NCBI GenBank assembly: GCA_016794925.1
Contig: JAEUIW010000009.1
Span: 62,001 to 126,000, forward strand
Length of the DNA: 64,000 nt
Direction: 5' to 3'
DNA from: Phycisphaerae bacterium
GTDB taxonomy: Bacteria; Planctomycetota; Phycisphaerae; Phycisphaerales; UBA1924
Position 1 is the stretch's first letter, and each line of letters begins with the position of its first letter. The notes below the pieces were generated by a model, which made no database searches, was not told the origin of the DNA, and was given only the letters and a program-made list of their open reading frames with translations. This document shows positions 1 through 8,370 of this stretch, piece by piece. A program made the position numbers and the translations under genes.

Positions 1-227
1 CCGAGCTCCGGGCCGCGGATCTCGAACTGGGCCTCATCATTAATTTCGCCGAACGCCGCCTCAAGGACGGCCTTGTCCGCGTCCTGAACCCGGACAAGCT
101 CCAGGCCATGCAGTCCGCCGGATCGGGCGGCGGCACACAGGACGACATGGGCGCGATCGACGCCGGGGATGACCTCTCGTCCCGTCCGCCCCAGGCGGGC
201 GTGTACGACCCGGACCGCGGCCGCTGA
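1..227 (+). CDS. C-terminal fragment of a GxxExxY-like protein
   Basis: Open from the left edge in the frame starting at base 3 and ending at TGA 225-227; about 74 residues are visible. The segment [21 protein letters not shown] resembles the end of the GxxExxY family (PF13366, a PD-(D/E)XK-like fold), whose members usually finish with GLLINF followed by a basic strand. The catalytic part lies outside the window. Unusually, about 45 residues rich in Gly, Asp and Pro follow the point where the family normally stops. The biological role of this family is not established. The assignment rests on this short motif, so it is tentative. Confidence 0.5.
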   Translation, partial: ELRAADLELGLIINFAERRLKDGLVRVLNPDKLQAMQSAGSGGGTQDDMGAIDAGDDLSSRPPQAGVYDPDRGR

Positions 228-280
228 ACGCGGGGGCAGGCACGCCCGGACCCGTGCCGATCGCACGCTCGGACCACCGC

Positions 281-1066
281 ATGGACCCATCGTCGAGTCA
301 CTTCAAGGCAGCCGTCGCGCAGTCGGCTCGCACCTCGCAATTGCTCGGGGTGGACTTCATCCCCGTCTTTCGCGCTCCGGCAAAGGGAGGGTCGGCCGAT
401 GCGCCGGGCTCCGGCGGCCCGCTCGCGGACGCACCGAGCGCAGCGTCGGCCGGCGCGCGGAATCGGGACGCCGCGCAGGCTGAACTGGACCGTATCCGCG
501 CTCGTTACGAAGCGGAATCGCCGCACAAGCAGTTCTGCACGAGCTTCAACAAGATTGTGTTCGGCGAGGGAGATCCGTGCGCGCGTCTCATGTTCGTCGG
601 CGAAGCCCCGGGAGCGGAAGAGGACCTCACTGGCCGCCCCTTCGTGGGCCGCGCGGGCCAGCTGCTCGACCAGATGATCGCCGCGATGGGTCTGCGCCGC
701 CAGGATGTCTACATCGCGAACGTCCTCAAGACGCGCCCTCCCAACAACGCCACCCCCACGATCGAGGAGGCTGAACTCTGTGCGCCGTTCTTGTTCGCCC
801 AAATCGAGGCGGTCGCCCCCGAGGTGCTGGTCACCCTGGGCCTCCCGGCCACGCGCCTGCTCCTCAAGTCCGATCGTTCCATGGGAGACATGCGAGGTCG
901 ATGGGCCTCGTTCAGCACCGGACGCTTCACGTGCGCCGTCATGCCGACCTACCACCCCGCCTTTCTGTTGCGGTCCTACACCCCGGAGAACCGCAAGAAA
1001 GTGTGGTCGGACCTGAAACTGGCCATGGAACGCCTCGGGCTCCGCCCGCAGGCCGCGCACTCCTGA
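281..1066 (+). CDS. family-4-like uracil-DNA glycosylase
   Basis: Removes uracil from DNA, starting base-excision repair. About 261 aa from ATG 281; a GTG at 254 in the same frame is the alternative, and neither has a clear ribosome site. Residues 1-80 are a low-complexity, poorly conserved extension; the glycosylase fold follows. Visible motifs are GEAPGAEED (107-115, water-activating region), [10 protein letters not shown] (148-155), VTLGLPAT and [11 protein letters not shown] (H225). Classical family-4 enzymes carry four Cys ligands for a 4Fe-4S cluster. Here the CxxC pair expected near residues 80-86 is absent, the Cys before RPP is T151, and only C167 stands where expected, so the cluster is probably not built in the usual way. 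A strong terminator follows the gene. The family call is firm; the subfamily is less so. Confidence 0.88.
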   Translation: MDPSSSHFKAAVAQSARTSQLLGVDFIPVFRAPAKGGSADAPGSGGPLADAPSAASAGARNRDAAQAELDRIRARYEAESPHKQFCTSFNKIVFGEGDPCARLMFVGEAPGAEEDLTGRPFVGRAGQLLDQMIAAMGLRRQDVYIANVLKTRPPNNATPTIEEAELCAPFLFAQIEAVAPEVLVTLGLPATRLLLKSDRSMGDMRGRWASFSTGRFTCAVMPTYHPAFLLRSYTPENRKKVWSDLKLAMERLGLRPQAAHS

Positions 1067-1186
1067 TCCCGGGTGTCGATCGGCGCGCAAAAAACGTACG
1101 GTTCCATGCAACCAGCCGCGATCTCGTGCGGAAGGACCTGTGTTCCCCGGCTCGCACGTCCGGACATTCTCCTGACCCCCACGAGA

Positions 1187-1226
1187 CCCGGCGCTACGGC
1201 ATTTCGCCTAGCGCTGGGTTTTTTTT
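1187..1226 (+). terminator. intrinsic terminator after the uracil-DNA glycosylase gene
   Basis: A 9-bp stem (1187-1195 with 1210-1218, one G-T pair) has a 14-nt loop and is followed directly by eight T residues at 1219-1226. It lies 120 bp downstream of the glycosylase stop. This is the clearest plus-strand terminator in the window. Confidence 0.85.
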
Positions 1227-1269
1227 CGATCCGGCGCGCCACCCCGCCGCCGTGGTTGGGCCTCCGGGA

Positions 1270-1701
1270 TCAGTTCCCGGAAGGGATCGAGGGAGGCTTG
1301 GCCCGCCGAAATTCCAGAGTTGTCGTATCGGGGAGTTTGACGACATTGGTCGCGGCCCAGCGAGAGGGCCTGCCCCACCACACGGCGAACGTCAGCTCGA
1401 CCTTGTCCCCGACCCGCAGCCCGCTCAGCGAAATACCTTTTTCAGGTGGGAATTCCATCACCATTGAACCCATCCCGACGACTCTGCCATCCGCATTCGC
1501 ATAATTGTCGATCGCCTCGTGATGAACCATGAACTGCGCCGCGGGCTTGGCGGGGTCGGGAAGCTGCTCAATGATTCCGCGCGTGACGTAGACGGCGGAG
1601 GGTGCGGGTCGAGCATGCCTGGGATTGGCGTCCGAGCAGGCCCCGCCGAACACACCGAACAGCGCGGCGGCGGCCACGGCGGCAATCCGGTCGTGAGCCA
1701 T
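1270..1701 (-). CDS. CusF-like copper-binding lipoprotein
   Basis: About 143 aa. The start is placed at ATG 1701 because the protein then begins with a normal lipoprotein signal (MAHDRIAAVAAAALFGVFGGAC, lipobox GGAC), predicting a periplasmic, membrane-anchored protein. The mature part matches the CusF / copper-binding family (PF11604): VYVTRGIIEQLP, HHEAIDNYANADG, GMGSMVMEF, LRVGDKVELTFAVWW and a terminal LPDTTTLEF. In E. coli CusF the metal is bound by one His, two Met in a MxM motif and a stacking Trp. The His and MVM are present here; the Trp is not at its usual place. No copper pump or oxidase gene is adjacent, so a role in copper buffering or in delivering copper to an oxidase is only inferred. 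Confidence 0.72.
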   Translation of the reverse strand: MAHDRIAAVAAAALFGVFGGACSDANPRHARPAPSAVYVTRGIIEQLPDPAKPAAQFMVHHEAIDNYANADGRVVGMGSMVMEFPPEKGISLSGLRVGDKVELTFAVWWGRPSRWAATNVVKLPDTTTLEFRRAKPPSIPSGN

Positions 1702-1706
1702 GCAGC

Positions 1707-1712
1707 AGGCTA
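1707..1712 (-). promoter_or_regulatory. -10 hexamer TAGCCT, CusF-like gene
   Basis: TAGCCT on the minus strand lies 5 nt before ATG 1701 with no ribosome site between, suggesting a leaderless transcript. No good -35 is seen. Confidence 0.45.
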
Positions 1713-1730
1713 TGCGCTCGGTGCATGACG

Positions 1731-1757
1731 AACAAAAAACCACCTTTTCAGGTGGTT
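1731..1757 (-). terminator. intrinsic terminator of the 105-aa gene at 1797-2114
   Basis: An 8-bp stem (1738-1745 with 1750-1757, loop of 4) is followed on the minus strand by six T residues and then GTT. It ends the minus-strand gene to its right and lies upstream of the CusF-like gene. Confidence 0.85.
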
Positions 1758-1796
1758 CAGATCGGTTCGCGGTGCCCGCATCAAGTCGGTTCTGGA

Positions 1797-2114
1797 TCAG
1801 GCCGGTTCGACCTTCACGAAGCCATCAACCGACCTGAAATCGGGTGCCAAATCGATGGTGTAGATCATCGTCCAGGCTTGTCCGGCTTCGGGCTGGACGA
1901 TCTTTCCGACGATCTCGCGCTTGGTCCAGTCACGGTTGCCACGGTTGTAGACCACGAGATTCTGCATGCGCTTGCGATGTGCCTTGCGCAGGCCGCGCTT
2001 GGCGTTTGCATCGTTGCGCATGAGCCGCGAGATGGTCGAGCGCCGGTCCGCGGTGCGCGGATCCTTGACGACCGTGCAACGGATTTTCTGGCCCGGTTTG
2101 AGGGAGTCGAGCAT
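1797..2114 (-). CDS. conserved small basic protein of unknown function
   Basis: 105 aa, ATG start, with a modest AGGA site 9 nt upstream, a TATACT hexamer further upstream and a dedicated terminator, so it looks like a single-gene unit. The sequence is basic and soluble, with no signal peptide or membrane segment. The core KDPRTADRRSTISRLMR followed by RKAHRKRMQNLVVYNRGNR and WTKREIVGKI could bind nucleic acid, judging only from the Arg/Lys density. I do not recognise the family; it reads like a conserved planctomycete hypothetical. It precedes the PhoH gene in the direction of the opposite end and shares no overlap with its neighbours. Confidence 0.7.
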   Translation of the reverse strand: MLDSLKPGQKIRCTVVKDPRTADRRSTISRLMRNDANAKRGLRKAHRKRMQNLVVYNRGNRDWTKREIVGKIVQPEAGQAWTMIYTIDLAPDFRSVDGFVKVEPA

Positions 2115-2141
2115 GAATCGGTTCCTGGAAGAAAGGAGGGG

Positions 2142-2147
2142 AGTATA
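2142..2147 (-). promoter_or_regulatory. -10 hexamer TATACT, 105-aa gene
   Basis: TATACT on the minus strand is 27 nt before ATG 2114 and leaves room for the AGGA ribosome site. It belongs to the leadered class of promoters in this window. Confidence 0.45.
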
Positions 2148-2224
2148 GGCGTGGGGGGAGATTGGGGCGCGAGGGGGCCGCGACGCGAAATCACACCAGC
2201 GTGCGTCGGCGGCCGGGTCGCGCG

Positions 2225-3262
2225 TCAGATTTCGGCTGTGGGGGGCGGGTCCGAGCCGTTGACAGGGTCCATCGCGGGACGGGAACGTACGCGTTCAACG
2301 GGGTCGTAGGCCTCGACGATCCGCTGCACGATGTCGTGCCGGACGATGTCCCGTTCGGTGAGCGTGACGAAGGCGATGCCCTTCACACGGCCCAGACGTC
2401 GGACGGCGTCGATCAGGCCGCTCTGCGTGGGGTCGGACAGGTCGGTCTGGGTCAGGTCGCCCGTCACAATGGCCTTTGAGCCCTGGCCCATACGGGTCAG
2501 GAACATTTTCATCTGCGTTCGCGTCGTGTTCTGCGCCTCATCGAGAATGATGACCGAGCGATTGAGCGTGCGGCCGCGCATATACGCCAGGGGCGCCACC
2601 TCGACAATGTCGTTGAGGAGGAACCGCTTGACCGTGGCGTAGTCCATCATGTCGGCCATGGCATCGAAGAGCGGGCGGAGATAGGGATTGACCTTGGCCT
2701 GCAGGTCGCCGGGAAGGAAGCCCAGCCGTTCCCCCGCTTCGACGGCGGGCCGCACGAGCACCACGCGTTTCACCAGGTCGTGCTTGAGCATGTGAACCGC
2801 CGCGGCGACGGCCAAGTAGGTTTTGCCGGTGCCGGCCGGTCCCAGACCGAAGATGACATCATGGTCCCGGATGGCATCGAGATAGAGTTGCTGATTCGGG
2901 GTCTTGGACGCGACGGGAATGCCGCCCGCGTACACGTCGAGCCGATCGTCCCACATCCGACCGGTGGCCGCGTCGTCGTGGTGTCCGGCGTGCCGGGCCT
3001 CCTCCCCGGCGGCGCGGCCGATCAGGTCGAGCACCCGTTGGCGGCTGAGGCCTTCCCCGTCACCCCGGGACGCGGCGGCGAGCTGGTCGAGCACGCGTCG
3101 AGCCGCGGAGACCGCGTGGCGGTCGCCGGAGAGTCGCACGGCCCCTTCGCGGGCGGTAATGTGTACGCCCAGGGCTTCACGGATCATCTTGAGGTTGCGG
3201 TCGGCCGCGCCGAGCATGCTCACGCGATCCACACCGGGCGGAACATGTATGACCAACTGCAC
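2225..3262 (-). CDS. phoH: PhoH family ATPase
   Basis: PhoH-type P-loop ATPase/RNA-binding protein, often linked to RNA metabolism and ribosome maturation. The GTG at 3262 (GGAG 10 nt upstream) gives 345 aa and begins MQLVIHVPPGVD; the frame stays open to 3331. Residues 1-80 resemble the KH-like N-terminal domain. The ATPase domain shows Walker A (GLGPAGTGKTYLA), the conserved VLVRPAVEAGERLGFLPGD, the Walker B segment SVIILDEAQNT and IVTGDLTQTDL. Length and motif order fit the PhoL/YbeZ group. The usual partner ybeY is not next to it. The product call is secure; the start is not. Confidence 0.93.
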   Translation of the reverse strand: MQLVIHVPPGVDRVSMLGAADRNLKMIREALGVHITAREGAVRLSGDRHAVSAARRVLDQLAAASRGDGEGLSRQRVLDLIGRAAGEEARHAGHHDDAATGRMWDDRLDVYAGGIPVASKTPNQQLYLDAIRDHDVIFGLGPAGTGKTYLAVAAAVHMLKHDLVKRVVLVRPAVEAGERLGFLPGDLQAKVNPYLRPLFDAMADMMDYATVKRFLLNDIVEVAPLAYMRGRTLNRSVIILDEAQNTTRTQMKMFLTRMGQGSKAIVTGDLTQTDLSDPTQSGLIDAVRRLGRVKGIAFVTLTERDIVRHDIVQRIVEAYDPVERVRSRPAMDPVNGSDPPPTAEI

Positions 3263-3350
3263 GCGTGACGTACTCCGTGGGCGCCGCCCGCGGCAATCCG
3301 GGCGGGCTCGGGAGGGCTGGGGCGGGCGCACGTTTCCCCCCGAGTTGACC

Positions 3351-3851
3351 GTGCCACAGTCTACGCCGGGGCGGTTGCGACCAGTTCAAAGGACCCGGCT
3401 CGTTCCCTTGGGGCTCTGGATCGTGAGTCTGTGCGCGGCCGGGTTGGGGGGATGCCGATCGGGGGGTGATCGCCTGGTCGAACCCGGGGTGGTCGTCGCT
3501 CCCGTGATTCTCGAATCGGGTCAGGCCCGGGTGGTGCGCGGCGACTGGAACGACGTCGACGCGGCCGTGAGCGTGGGCCTGAGCGACGCTGAGATGGCGG
3601 TGCTGCGGGTGCGGGTGCGGAGCGCCGATCGGATCGAGTACGAACTGGAATCGATTCTCGATGAGCCGGGTGAGCTGATCGTGACGCGGGAACCCGGCAC
3701 GGCGGCGCTCGCCGACGGTCCGGGCCTGCCCATCCGCCTCGAGGCGCGGGTCGGGCGCTGGCTCGACGAGACCCGTGCGTGGCGATTGCTGCGCGGCACG
3801 GCGCGCCGGCTGGAGGACCTCGCGGGCGTCGAGTTCAAGCCCATCGAGTAA
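3351..3851 (+). CDS. hypothetical lipoprotein
   Basis: About 166 aa from GTG 3351; TTG 3375 is an alternative that still keeps the whole signal. The N-terminus carries Arg residues, a hydrophobic stretch (LVPLGLWIVSLCAAGLGGC) and a lipobox LGGC, predicting an outer-membrane or periplasmic lipoprotein. The rest is acidic and rich in Val and Glu (VVVAPVILESGQARVV, RVRSADRIEYELESILDEPGELIV), with no catalytic motif I recognise. It is transcribed away from phoH and converges with rnpA, whose stop is only 6 bp away. Codon use fits its neighbours, so it is probably a real gene of unknown function. Confidence 0.65.
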   Translation: MPQSTPGRLRPVQRTRLVPLGLWIVSLCAAGLGGCRSGGDRLVEPGVVVAPVILESGQARVVRGDWNDVDAAVSVGLSDAEMAVLRVRVRSADRIEYELESILDEPGELIVTREPGTAALADGPGLPIRLEARVGRWLDETRAWRLLRGTARRLEDLAGVEFKPIE

Positions 3852-3857
3852 CGCGAA

Positions 3858-4241
3858 TCAGGGCGCGTTCGACCGTGCGTTGTCGTGCCCCCGCCCGGCG
3901 TCGGCCGTCGCGGCGCGCGCGAGTTCCATGAGCACGGTTCGGAGCACCGGCAGTTCGGGCACCGAGCGGGACCGGGCGGAGATCACGAAGTCGAACCCGC
4001 CGGGCAATTCCCCGGCGGAGAGCCGGAACGCCTCGCGGAGCATGCGTTTGATCCGGTTGCGGTCGGTGGCCCGAGGCGCGGCGCGGCGGCCGACGGAGAG
4101 CCCCACGCGGCTGAACGCCAGGCCGTTGGCGGCGGCGTGAACCACGATCGACCCTCGGGCGCGGGAGCGCCGGGCCGCGTACACGCGCTGGTACTGGCGG
4201 TCGTGCGCCAAGCGGAGGGAGCGGGGGAATCGGGCGTTCAC
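3858..4241 (-). CDS. rnpA: ribonuclease P protein component
   Basis: 127 aa, the protein subunit of RNase P, which matures the 5' end of tRNAs together with the M1 RNA. The start is GTG 4241: it gives VNARFPRSLRLAHDRQYQRVY, the normal N-terminus, and sits 6 nt after a TACGCT hexamer. The RNR signature appears as ATDRNRIKRMLREAFR, followed by PGGFDFVISAR. In most bacteria rnpA follows rpmH and precedes yidD and yidC; here rpmH is at 58507 and yidD at 43847, and the neighbours are a lipoprotein and a pseudopilin. The identification is strong. Confidence 0.92.
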   Translation of the reverse strand: MNARFPRSLRLAHDRQYQRVYAARRSRARGSIVVHAAANGLAFSRVGLSVGRRAAPRATDRNRIKRMLREAFRLSAGELPGGFDFVISARSRSVPELPVLRTVLMELARAATADAGRGHDNARSNAP

Positions 4242-4247
4242 GCCGTG

Positions 4248-4253
4248 AGCGTA
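4248..4253 (-). promoter_or_regulatory. -10 hexamer TACGCT, rnpA
   Basis: TACGCT lies 6 nt before GTG 4241 with no ribosome site in the gap; it is one of the clearest leaderless-type starts here. Confidence 0.5.
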
Positions 4254-4294
4254 CGCGTCGCCGACGCGGCCGATGTTCGCGCGGGGCGTTCGGC

Positions 4295-5035
4295 TCACTG
4301 GCCGGTGCGGGAATTGGGCACGCACCAGAGTCGGCCGGGCTTGCGCGTGAGCTCGATGTTGTAGTCCACGCGCGTGATCCACTCGGAATGTCCGTCCACA
4401 CAGCCGATGGTGTTGCCGCGCCCGTGCCGGAGATTGAGGCCTTCGTCGGGGTAGCTCGACCCGTCGTTCCAGCCGTTGGTTTCCTCGGTCTCCCACTGCA
4501 GCCAGGCGTCCTGCCGCCAGAAGTCCTCGATCTTGAACGCGTCCCGTTTGCGCCCGAAGGCGTTGACGGCGCCGTTCATGAGGTAGCTGGTCGTGGCCCC
4601 CGAGCGGTAGAAGGGCGGCTTGTGCGACGGGCAGCGGAAGACCTCGTCCGCCTGCATGTAGAGGTAGTACACGCCGCTCTGGTGCGTCTCCCATTTCCAG
4701 CCCGCGGTCCCCGGAGCCGGAGGGTTGTACAGCCATCCGGGCTTGCCCGGATCATCGACGCTGAGCCAGTTGGAGCGCGGCAGGAACGACTTGTGCTCGT
4801 TGACGTACGCCGCGATGGTCAGGCCGAACTGCTTGTGGTTGTTGGCGCACAGCGCCATGCGGGCGGCCTCGCGCGACTTAGCGATGGAGGGCAGCAGGAG
4901 CGAGACCAGCAACGCCACGATCGCGATGACCACCAGCAGTTCGATGAGGGTGAATGCCGGGGGCCGTGAGGCGCCGCGGGGCGGGCATCCGGTTCCGTCC
5001 GCGTGTCGCGCGATGGGGGGCTGGAGCGGTCCCAC
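4295..5035 (-). CDS. prepilin-like protein with H-X9-DG motif (1 of 3)
   Basis: About 246 aa from GTG 5035. A 27-residue leader ends before the type IV prepilin / pseudopilin motif [24 protein letters not shown], which a prepilin peptidase would cut before FTLIE, leaving one hydrophobic helix. The middle is Trp/Tyr rich. Near the end [12 protein letters not shown] has exactly nine residues between H and DG, the H-X9-DG signature of the large planctomycete pseudopilin family (DUF1559-related). A GTG start is needed because no in-frame ATG precedes the cleavage site. The protein probably sits in a type II secretion-like or surface fibre system. No assembly genes are nearby; the gene stands alone between rnpA and the SLC13 gene. 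Confidence 0.85.
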   Translation of the reverse strand: MGPLQPPIARHADGTGCPPRGASRPPAFTLIELLVVIAIVALLVSLLLPSIAKSREAARMALCANNHKQFGLTIAAYVNEHKSFLPRSNWLSVDDPGKPGWLYNPPAPGTAGWKWETHQSGVYYLYMQADEVFRCPSHKPPFYRSGATTSYLMNGAVNAFGRKRDAFKIEDFWRQDAWLQWETEETNGWNDGSSYPDEGLNLRHGRGNTIGCVDGHSEWITRVDYNIELTRKPGRLWCVPNSRTGQ

Positions 5036-5198
5036 CCCCTACAGATAGCAGATCCACGCGCCCGTGCAACTCGGACGCGAGATTCCACTCGGATTTCCTT
5101 CGGTTGCGGAGATTCCGCGGACGTTTGCTCGCTCGGCCGCGGTGCGATCCCCCGCAAACCGGGGCGGTGCGGGCGCGAGGCCCCGGCGCGGCCGCCGA

Positions 5199-6755
5199 TC
5201 ACTCGACCGTCAGACGGGCCACCATCGCTGGTCCGGCGAGCGTCATCCAGAGCGTGATGACCAGCACGGCGATCACGTCCAGCCACAAACCCGCCTTGGC
5301 CATCTCGCGACCCTTCACCCACCCGGTCGCGTACGCGATGCCGTTGGGCGGTGTGGCCACAGGCAGCATGAACCCGGCGCTGGCCGCGAGCGTCGCCGGG
5401 ATGATGAGCAGGTACGGATGGACGCCGATGCCCTGGGCCGCCGGCCACAGCACCGGCAGCGCCGCGCTCGTGACCGCCGCGTTGCTCGCGAGTTCGCTCA
5501 GCGCCACGATTCCCGCGCACAGCACGAGCGTCAGCAGCCACGTGGGCATGCCGTGCAGCCCGGCGAACTGGGCCGCGAGGTGCGCGTCGAGCCGGGTGCG
5601 CGTCATCGCGTCGGCCAGGGCCAGGCCGCCGCCGGTGAGCAGCAGCACGCTCCAGGGCAGCCCCTTGGCGAACTCCCAGTCCATGAGGAACACGCCGCGG
5701 CGGGGCTCGACCGGGATCGCGAACATCGCCACCCCCGCGAGAACGGCGATGCCCGCGTCGGTCAAGGTGTACACGACGCGCCCCGAGGCGTCGGTCCGGA
5801 ACAGCCCCAGCGCTTGGGCGAGCGGCTCGCGGAACATCCAGGCGGTCACCGCCGCGCCGAACAGCCCGATGCACATCCACTCGCCGCGGCGGAGGGGGCC
5901 AAGGGCCCGCAGTTCACCTGAGACAAGGTCGCGCCCCAGCGCCGGTCCGCCGCCAGAACGGGCATCAAGCCGGAACACGATCCGTGTGAGCACCAGCCAC
6001 GCCAGGGGCAGGAAGAGGACGATCGTGGGGACTCCGATCCCGATCATCCACGCCCCGAAGCCCAGGTCCGGGCCCTGGCGGTCCACCATGAATCCGCGGA
6101 GAATGGTGTTGGGCGGCGTGCCCACGTACGTGCCCATGCCGCCGATGGACGCCGCGTACGCCACACCCAGCACCAGCGCCTTGGCCAGCGGGGTCGCGTG
6201 TGGGCGCGGGGATCCTTCTTCGTCGCGCGCGCCGGCGGCGTGGGCCGCCAGCATCCCCACCACACTGGCCGCGATGGGCATCATCATCATGGTGGTGGCG
6301 GTGTTGGACACCCACATGCTGATGAGCGCCGTGGCGAGCATGAAGCCGCCCACCAGCCGGCGCTCCCCCCCGCCGAAGCACCACAGCACGGCCAACGCGA
6401 TCCGCCTGTGCAACCCCCAGCGCTCCACGGTCAGGCCCAGCAGGAAGCCGCCCAGGAACATGAACACCACTTCGTTTGCGTACGACCCGCACACCTCGCG
6501 GATGGGCGAGACGTTCAGCAGCGGCAGCAGAGCTACCGGCAGCAGCGCTGTCACGGCGATGGGCAGCGCCTCGGTCAGCCACCACGTCGCCATCAGCGTG
6601 GCCAGCGCGGCGACCACGCGGGCCTCGTACGCCAGCGGCCCGCCGGCGCTCAGGGCGTAGACCGCGGCCGCGAGCAACGGGCCGACGACCAGCCCGGCCC
6701 AGCGGGCCGTGATCCCGCCCGCCCCCTCGCCCGTTTCGCCCATGCCGGCGGACAT
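5199..6755 (-). CDS. SLC13/DASS family sodium-coupled anion transporter
   Basis: About 518 aa, highly hydrophobic, with some 11-13 membrane spans; inner membrane. It matches the divalent-anion:sodium symporter family (dicarboxylates, sulphate or phosphate). Visible signatures are TEALPIAVTALLPVALLPLLNVSPI near the N-terminus, SNTATTMMMMPIAASVVG (the SNT motif of the first substrate/sodium site) and, in the second half, ELASNAAVTSAALPVL (SNA) and MLPVATPPNGIAYATG. The inverted repeat typical of the family is therefore visible. ATG 6755 is chosen because it lies 6 nt after TATGGT. The substrate cannot be told from sequence. It is divergent from hisS, with about 110 bp between. Confidence 0.88.
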   Translation of the reverse strand: MSAGMGETGEGAGGITARWAGLVVGPLLAAAVYALSAGGPLAYEARVVAALATLMATWWLTEALPIAVTALLPVALLPLLNVSPIREVCGSYANEVVFMFLGGFLLGLTVERWGLHRRIALAVLWCFGGGERRLVGGFMLATALISMWVSNTATTMMMMPIAASVVGMLAAHAAGARDEEGSPRPHATPLAKALVLGVAYAASIGGMGTYVGTPPNTILRGFMVDRQGPDLGFGAWMIGIGVPTIVLFLPLAWLVLTRIVFRLDARSGGGPALGRDLVSGELRALGPLRRGEWMCIGLFGAAVTAWMFREPLAQALGLFRTDASGRVVYTLTDAGIAVLAGVAMFAIPVEPRRGVFLMDWEFAKGLPWSVLLLTGGGLALADAMTRTRLDAHLAAQFAGLHGMPTWLLTLVLCAGIVALSELASNAAVTSAALPVLWPAAQGIGVHPYLLIIPATLAASAGFMLPVATPPNGIAYATGWVKGREMAKAGLWLDVIAVLVITLWMTLAGPAMVARLTVE

Positions 6756-6761
6756 GAACGC

Positions 6762-6767
6762 ACCATA
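6762..6767 (-). promoter_or_regulatory. -10 hexamer TATGGT, SLC13 gene
   Basis: TATGGT on the minus strand ends 6 nt before ATG 6755. No ribosome site is seen. Confidence 0.45.
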
Positions 6768-6854
6768 CCAGATCGAGCCCGGCGCGCGTGGGGGAGCGGC
6801 TGTCGGGCGGCACGACCGGCGCGGCGAGCCGCCCGCGACTCGCCCCGGCGCCCC

Positions 6855-6860
6855 TACCCT
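6855..6860 (+). promoter_or_regulatory. -10 hexamer TACCCT, hisS
   Basis: TACCCT lies 8 nt before ATG 6869; the gap is pyrimidine-rich and has no purine ribosome site. Confidence 0.4.
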
Positions 6861-6868
6861 CCTTCCCC

Positions 6869-8353
6869 ATGCCCTCGTTCTCATTCCAGTGCCCCCCGGG
6901 CACCCGTGACTTCTATCCGCAGGACCTTCTCCGCAAGCGCTACATCGAGAAGCTGTGGCGTGACACGTCCATCCGGCACGGTTTCGAGGAGATCGACGGC
7001 CCCACTTTCGAGCACACCGACCTCTACACCGTCAAGAGCGGCGAGGGGATCGTCTCGGAGATCTTCGGCGTCTTCTCCGGCAAGGACGAGGCGGGCGTGA
7101 AGGAGATGGCGGCCAAGCTCGCCGCGGGGAGCGGAGCGATGGCGCCCTATGCGTTGCGGCCGGAGTTCACGCCCACGCTGGCGCGGATGTACGCGGCCCG
7201 CGCCGCACAGTTGCCCAAGCCCGCCAAGTGGTTCTGGATGCAGAACTGCTTCCGGGCCGAACGACCGCAGCGGGGGAGACTCAGGGAGTTCGGGCAGTGG
7301 AATTGCGATGTGATCGGTGAAGGGTCGCACGCCACAGACGTCGAGGTGACATCGTGCTGCACCGATGTGCTGGCCAGCACGGGATTGACCCATTTGGATC
7401 TGCAGATCAGGCTGAGTCACCGAGACGCAATCGACCATGTGCTGCACCGGCTCGGCGTTCCCGATGAGCATCGCGACTCGGCACGATCGCTCTTGGACGC
7501 TCGCACAAAGCTGGGCGAGCGGCAGTTCATCGAGCGCGCGAGTCCGCTCGGACTGTCCGAGACGGGGGTCGGCGTGCTGCTGGATTTGTTCCGGAACAGG
7601 CGCAAAGCCCAGCCCGGTGCCGTCGCGTCTCTTCTCGATTGCGCAACAAAGGCAGGTGCGGTTGCGGAACAGGGCGTGCCCACCGAGTGGGGCGTGCTGG
7701 CCGCAATCCAGGATGAAGTCGCGACCACGCCATGGCACGAGTGGATGTGGTTCGACCTTTCAATCGTCCGAGGCCTTGCGTACTACACCGGCATGGTCTT
7801 CGAGGTCATCGCCGAGGGCGAGCGTGCCATCGCCGGCGGCGGGCGCTACGACAATCTCATCGAGACCTTCGGCGGCCCGCCCACGCCCGCGTGCGGCTTC
7901 GGCATGGGCGACGTGGTCCTGGGCAACATCCTTCAGGACCGGGGCCTCATGCCCGAGGGACGCGACCTGCTCGAAGCGCTCTCCCGCTCCGCCGCGTCGC
8001 TGCGACCCGATGTCTTCGTCATTTCCAACGGCACGCCCGAGGCCGATGCCGCGCTCCGCCCGCTCGTGGCTCGCCTCCGCCGCGGCGTCGAGTCCCGAGC
8101 CTGGTTGGATCGCGCCGACCGCAAACCCTGGCAGGCCGACCGCTACTCCGTCCCGCCCCTGCACGCGCGATACAGCTACAAAGTCACAAAGAACATCGGC
8201 AAGCTGCTGCAGGACGCCGCCGCGCAGCACGCCCGCTACGCGGCGATCCTGGAGGGCGGCGAGCGTGCCACGCTGAAAAACCTCGATACCCGCGAGGAGC
8301 GCAAGGACGTGCCGATCGACGCGCTCGCAGCGGCCGTGTGCGCCCGTCCGTGA
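6869..8353 (+). CDS. hisS: histidyl-tRNA synthetase
   Basis: 494 aa class II synthetase that charges tRNA-His. The start MPSFSFQCPPGTRDFYPQD places the conserved GTRDF at residue 11, as expected. Motif 2 is in AKWFWMQNCFRAERPQRGRLREFGQWNCDVIG, the histidine-binding segment is RGLAYYTGMVFEVIAEGE and motif 3 sits near GGRYDNLIETFGGPPTPACGFGMGD. It is longer than the common bacterial form (about 420 aa), with extra material at ASGSGAMAPYALRPEF-like positions and in the middle, like the long HisRS subtype. Third-codon GC falls between about 7290 and 7790 compared with the flanks, which may mark an exchanged block. The gene converges with pfk; 17 bp separate the stops. Confidence 0.95.
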   Translation: MPSFSFQCPPGTRDFYPQDLLRKRYIEKLWRDTSIRHGFEEIDGPTFEHTDLYTVKSGEGIVSEIFGVFSGKDEAGVKEMAAKLAAGSGAMAPYALRPEFTPTLARMYAARAAQLPKPAKWFWMQNCFRAERPQRGRLREFGQWNCDVIGEGSHATDVEVTSCCTDVLASTGLTHLDLQIRLSHRDAIDHVLHRLGVPDEHRDSARSLLDARTKLGERQFIERASPLGLSETGVGVLLDLFRNRRKAQPGAVASLLDCATKAGAVAEQGVPTEWGVLAAIQDEVATTPWHEWMWFDLSIVRGLAYYTGMVFEVIAEGERAIAGGGRYDNLIETFGGPPTPACGFGMGDVVLGNILQDRGLMPEGRDLLEALSRSAASLRPDVFVISNGTPEADAALRPLVARLRRGVESRAWLDRADRKPWQADRYSVPPLHARYSYKVTKNIGKLLQDAAAQHARYAAILEGGERATLKNLDTREERKDVPIDALAAAVCARP

Positions 8354-8370
8354 GCGTGCGATGGTGACGA

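Noticed and set aside
3375..3851. TTG 3375 as the start of the lipoprotein gene
   Set aside because: It gives a slightly tighter signal peptide but no better ribosome site than GTG 3351; kept only as an alternative.
5159..5186. Hairpin after the SLC13 gene (7-bp stem, 14-nt loop)
   Set aside because: No T-run follows on the minus strand and such stems are common at this GC content. Not called a terminator.
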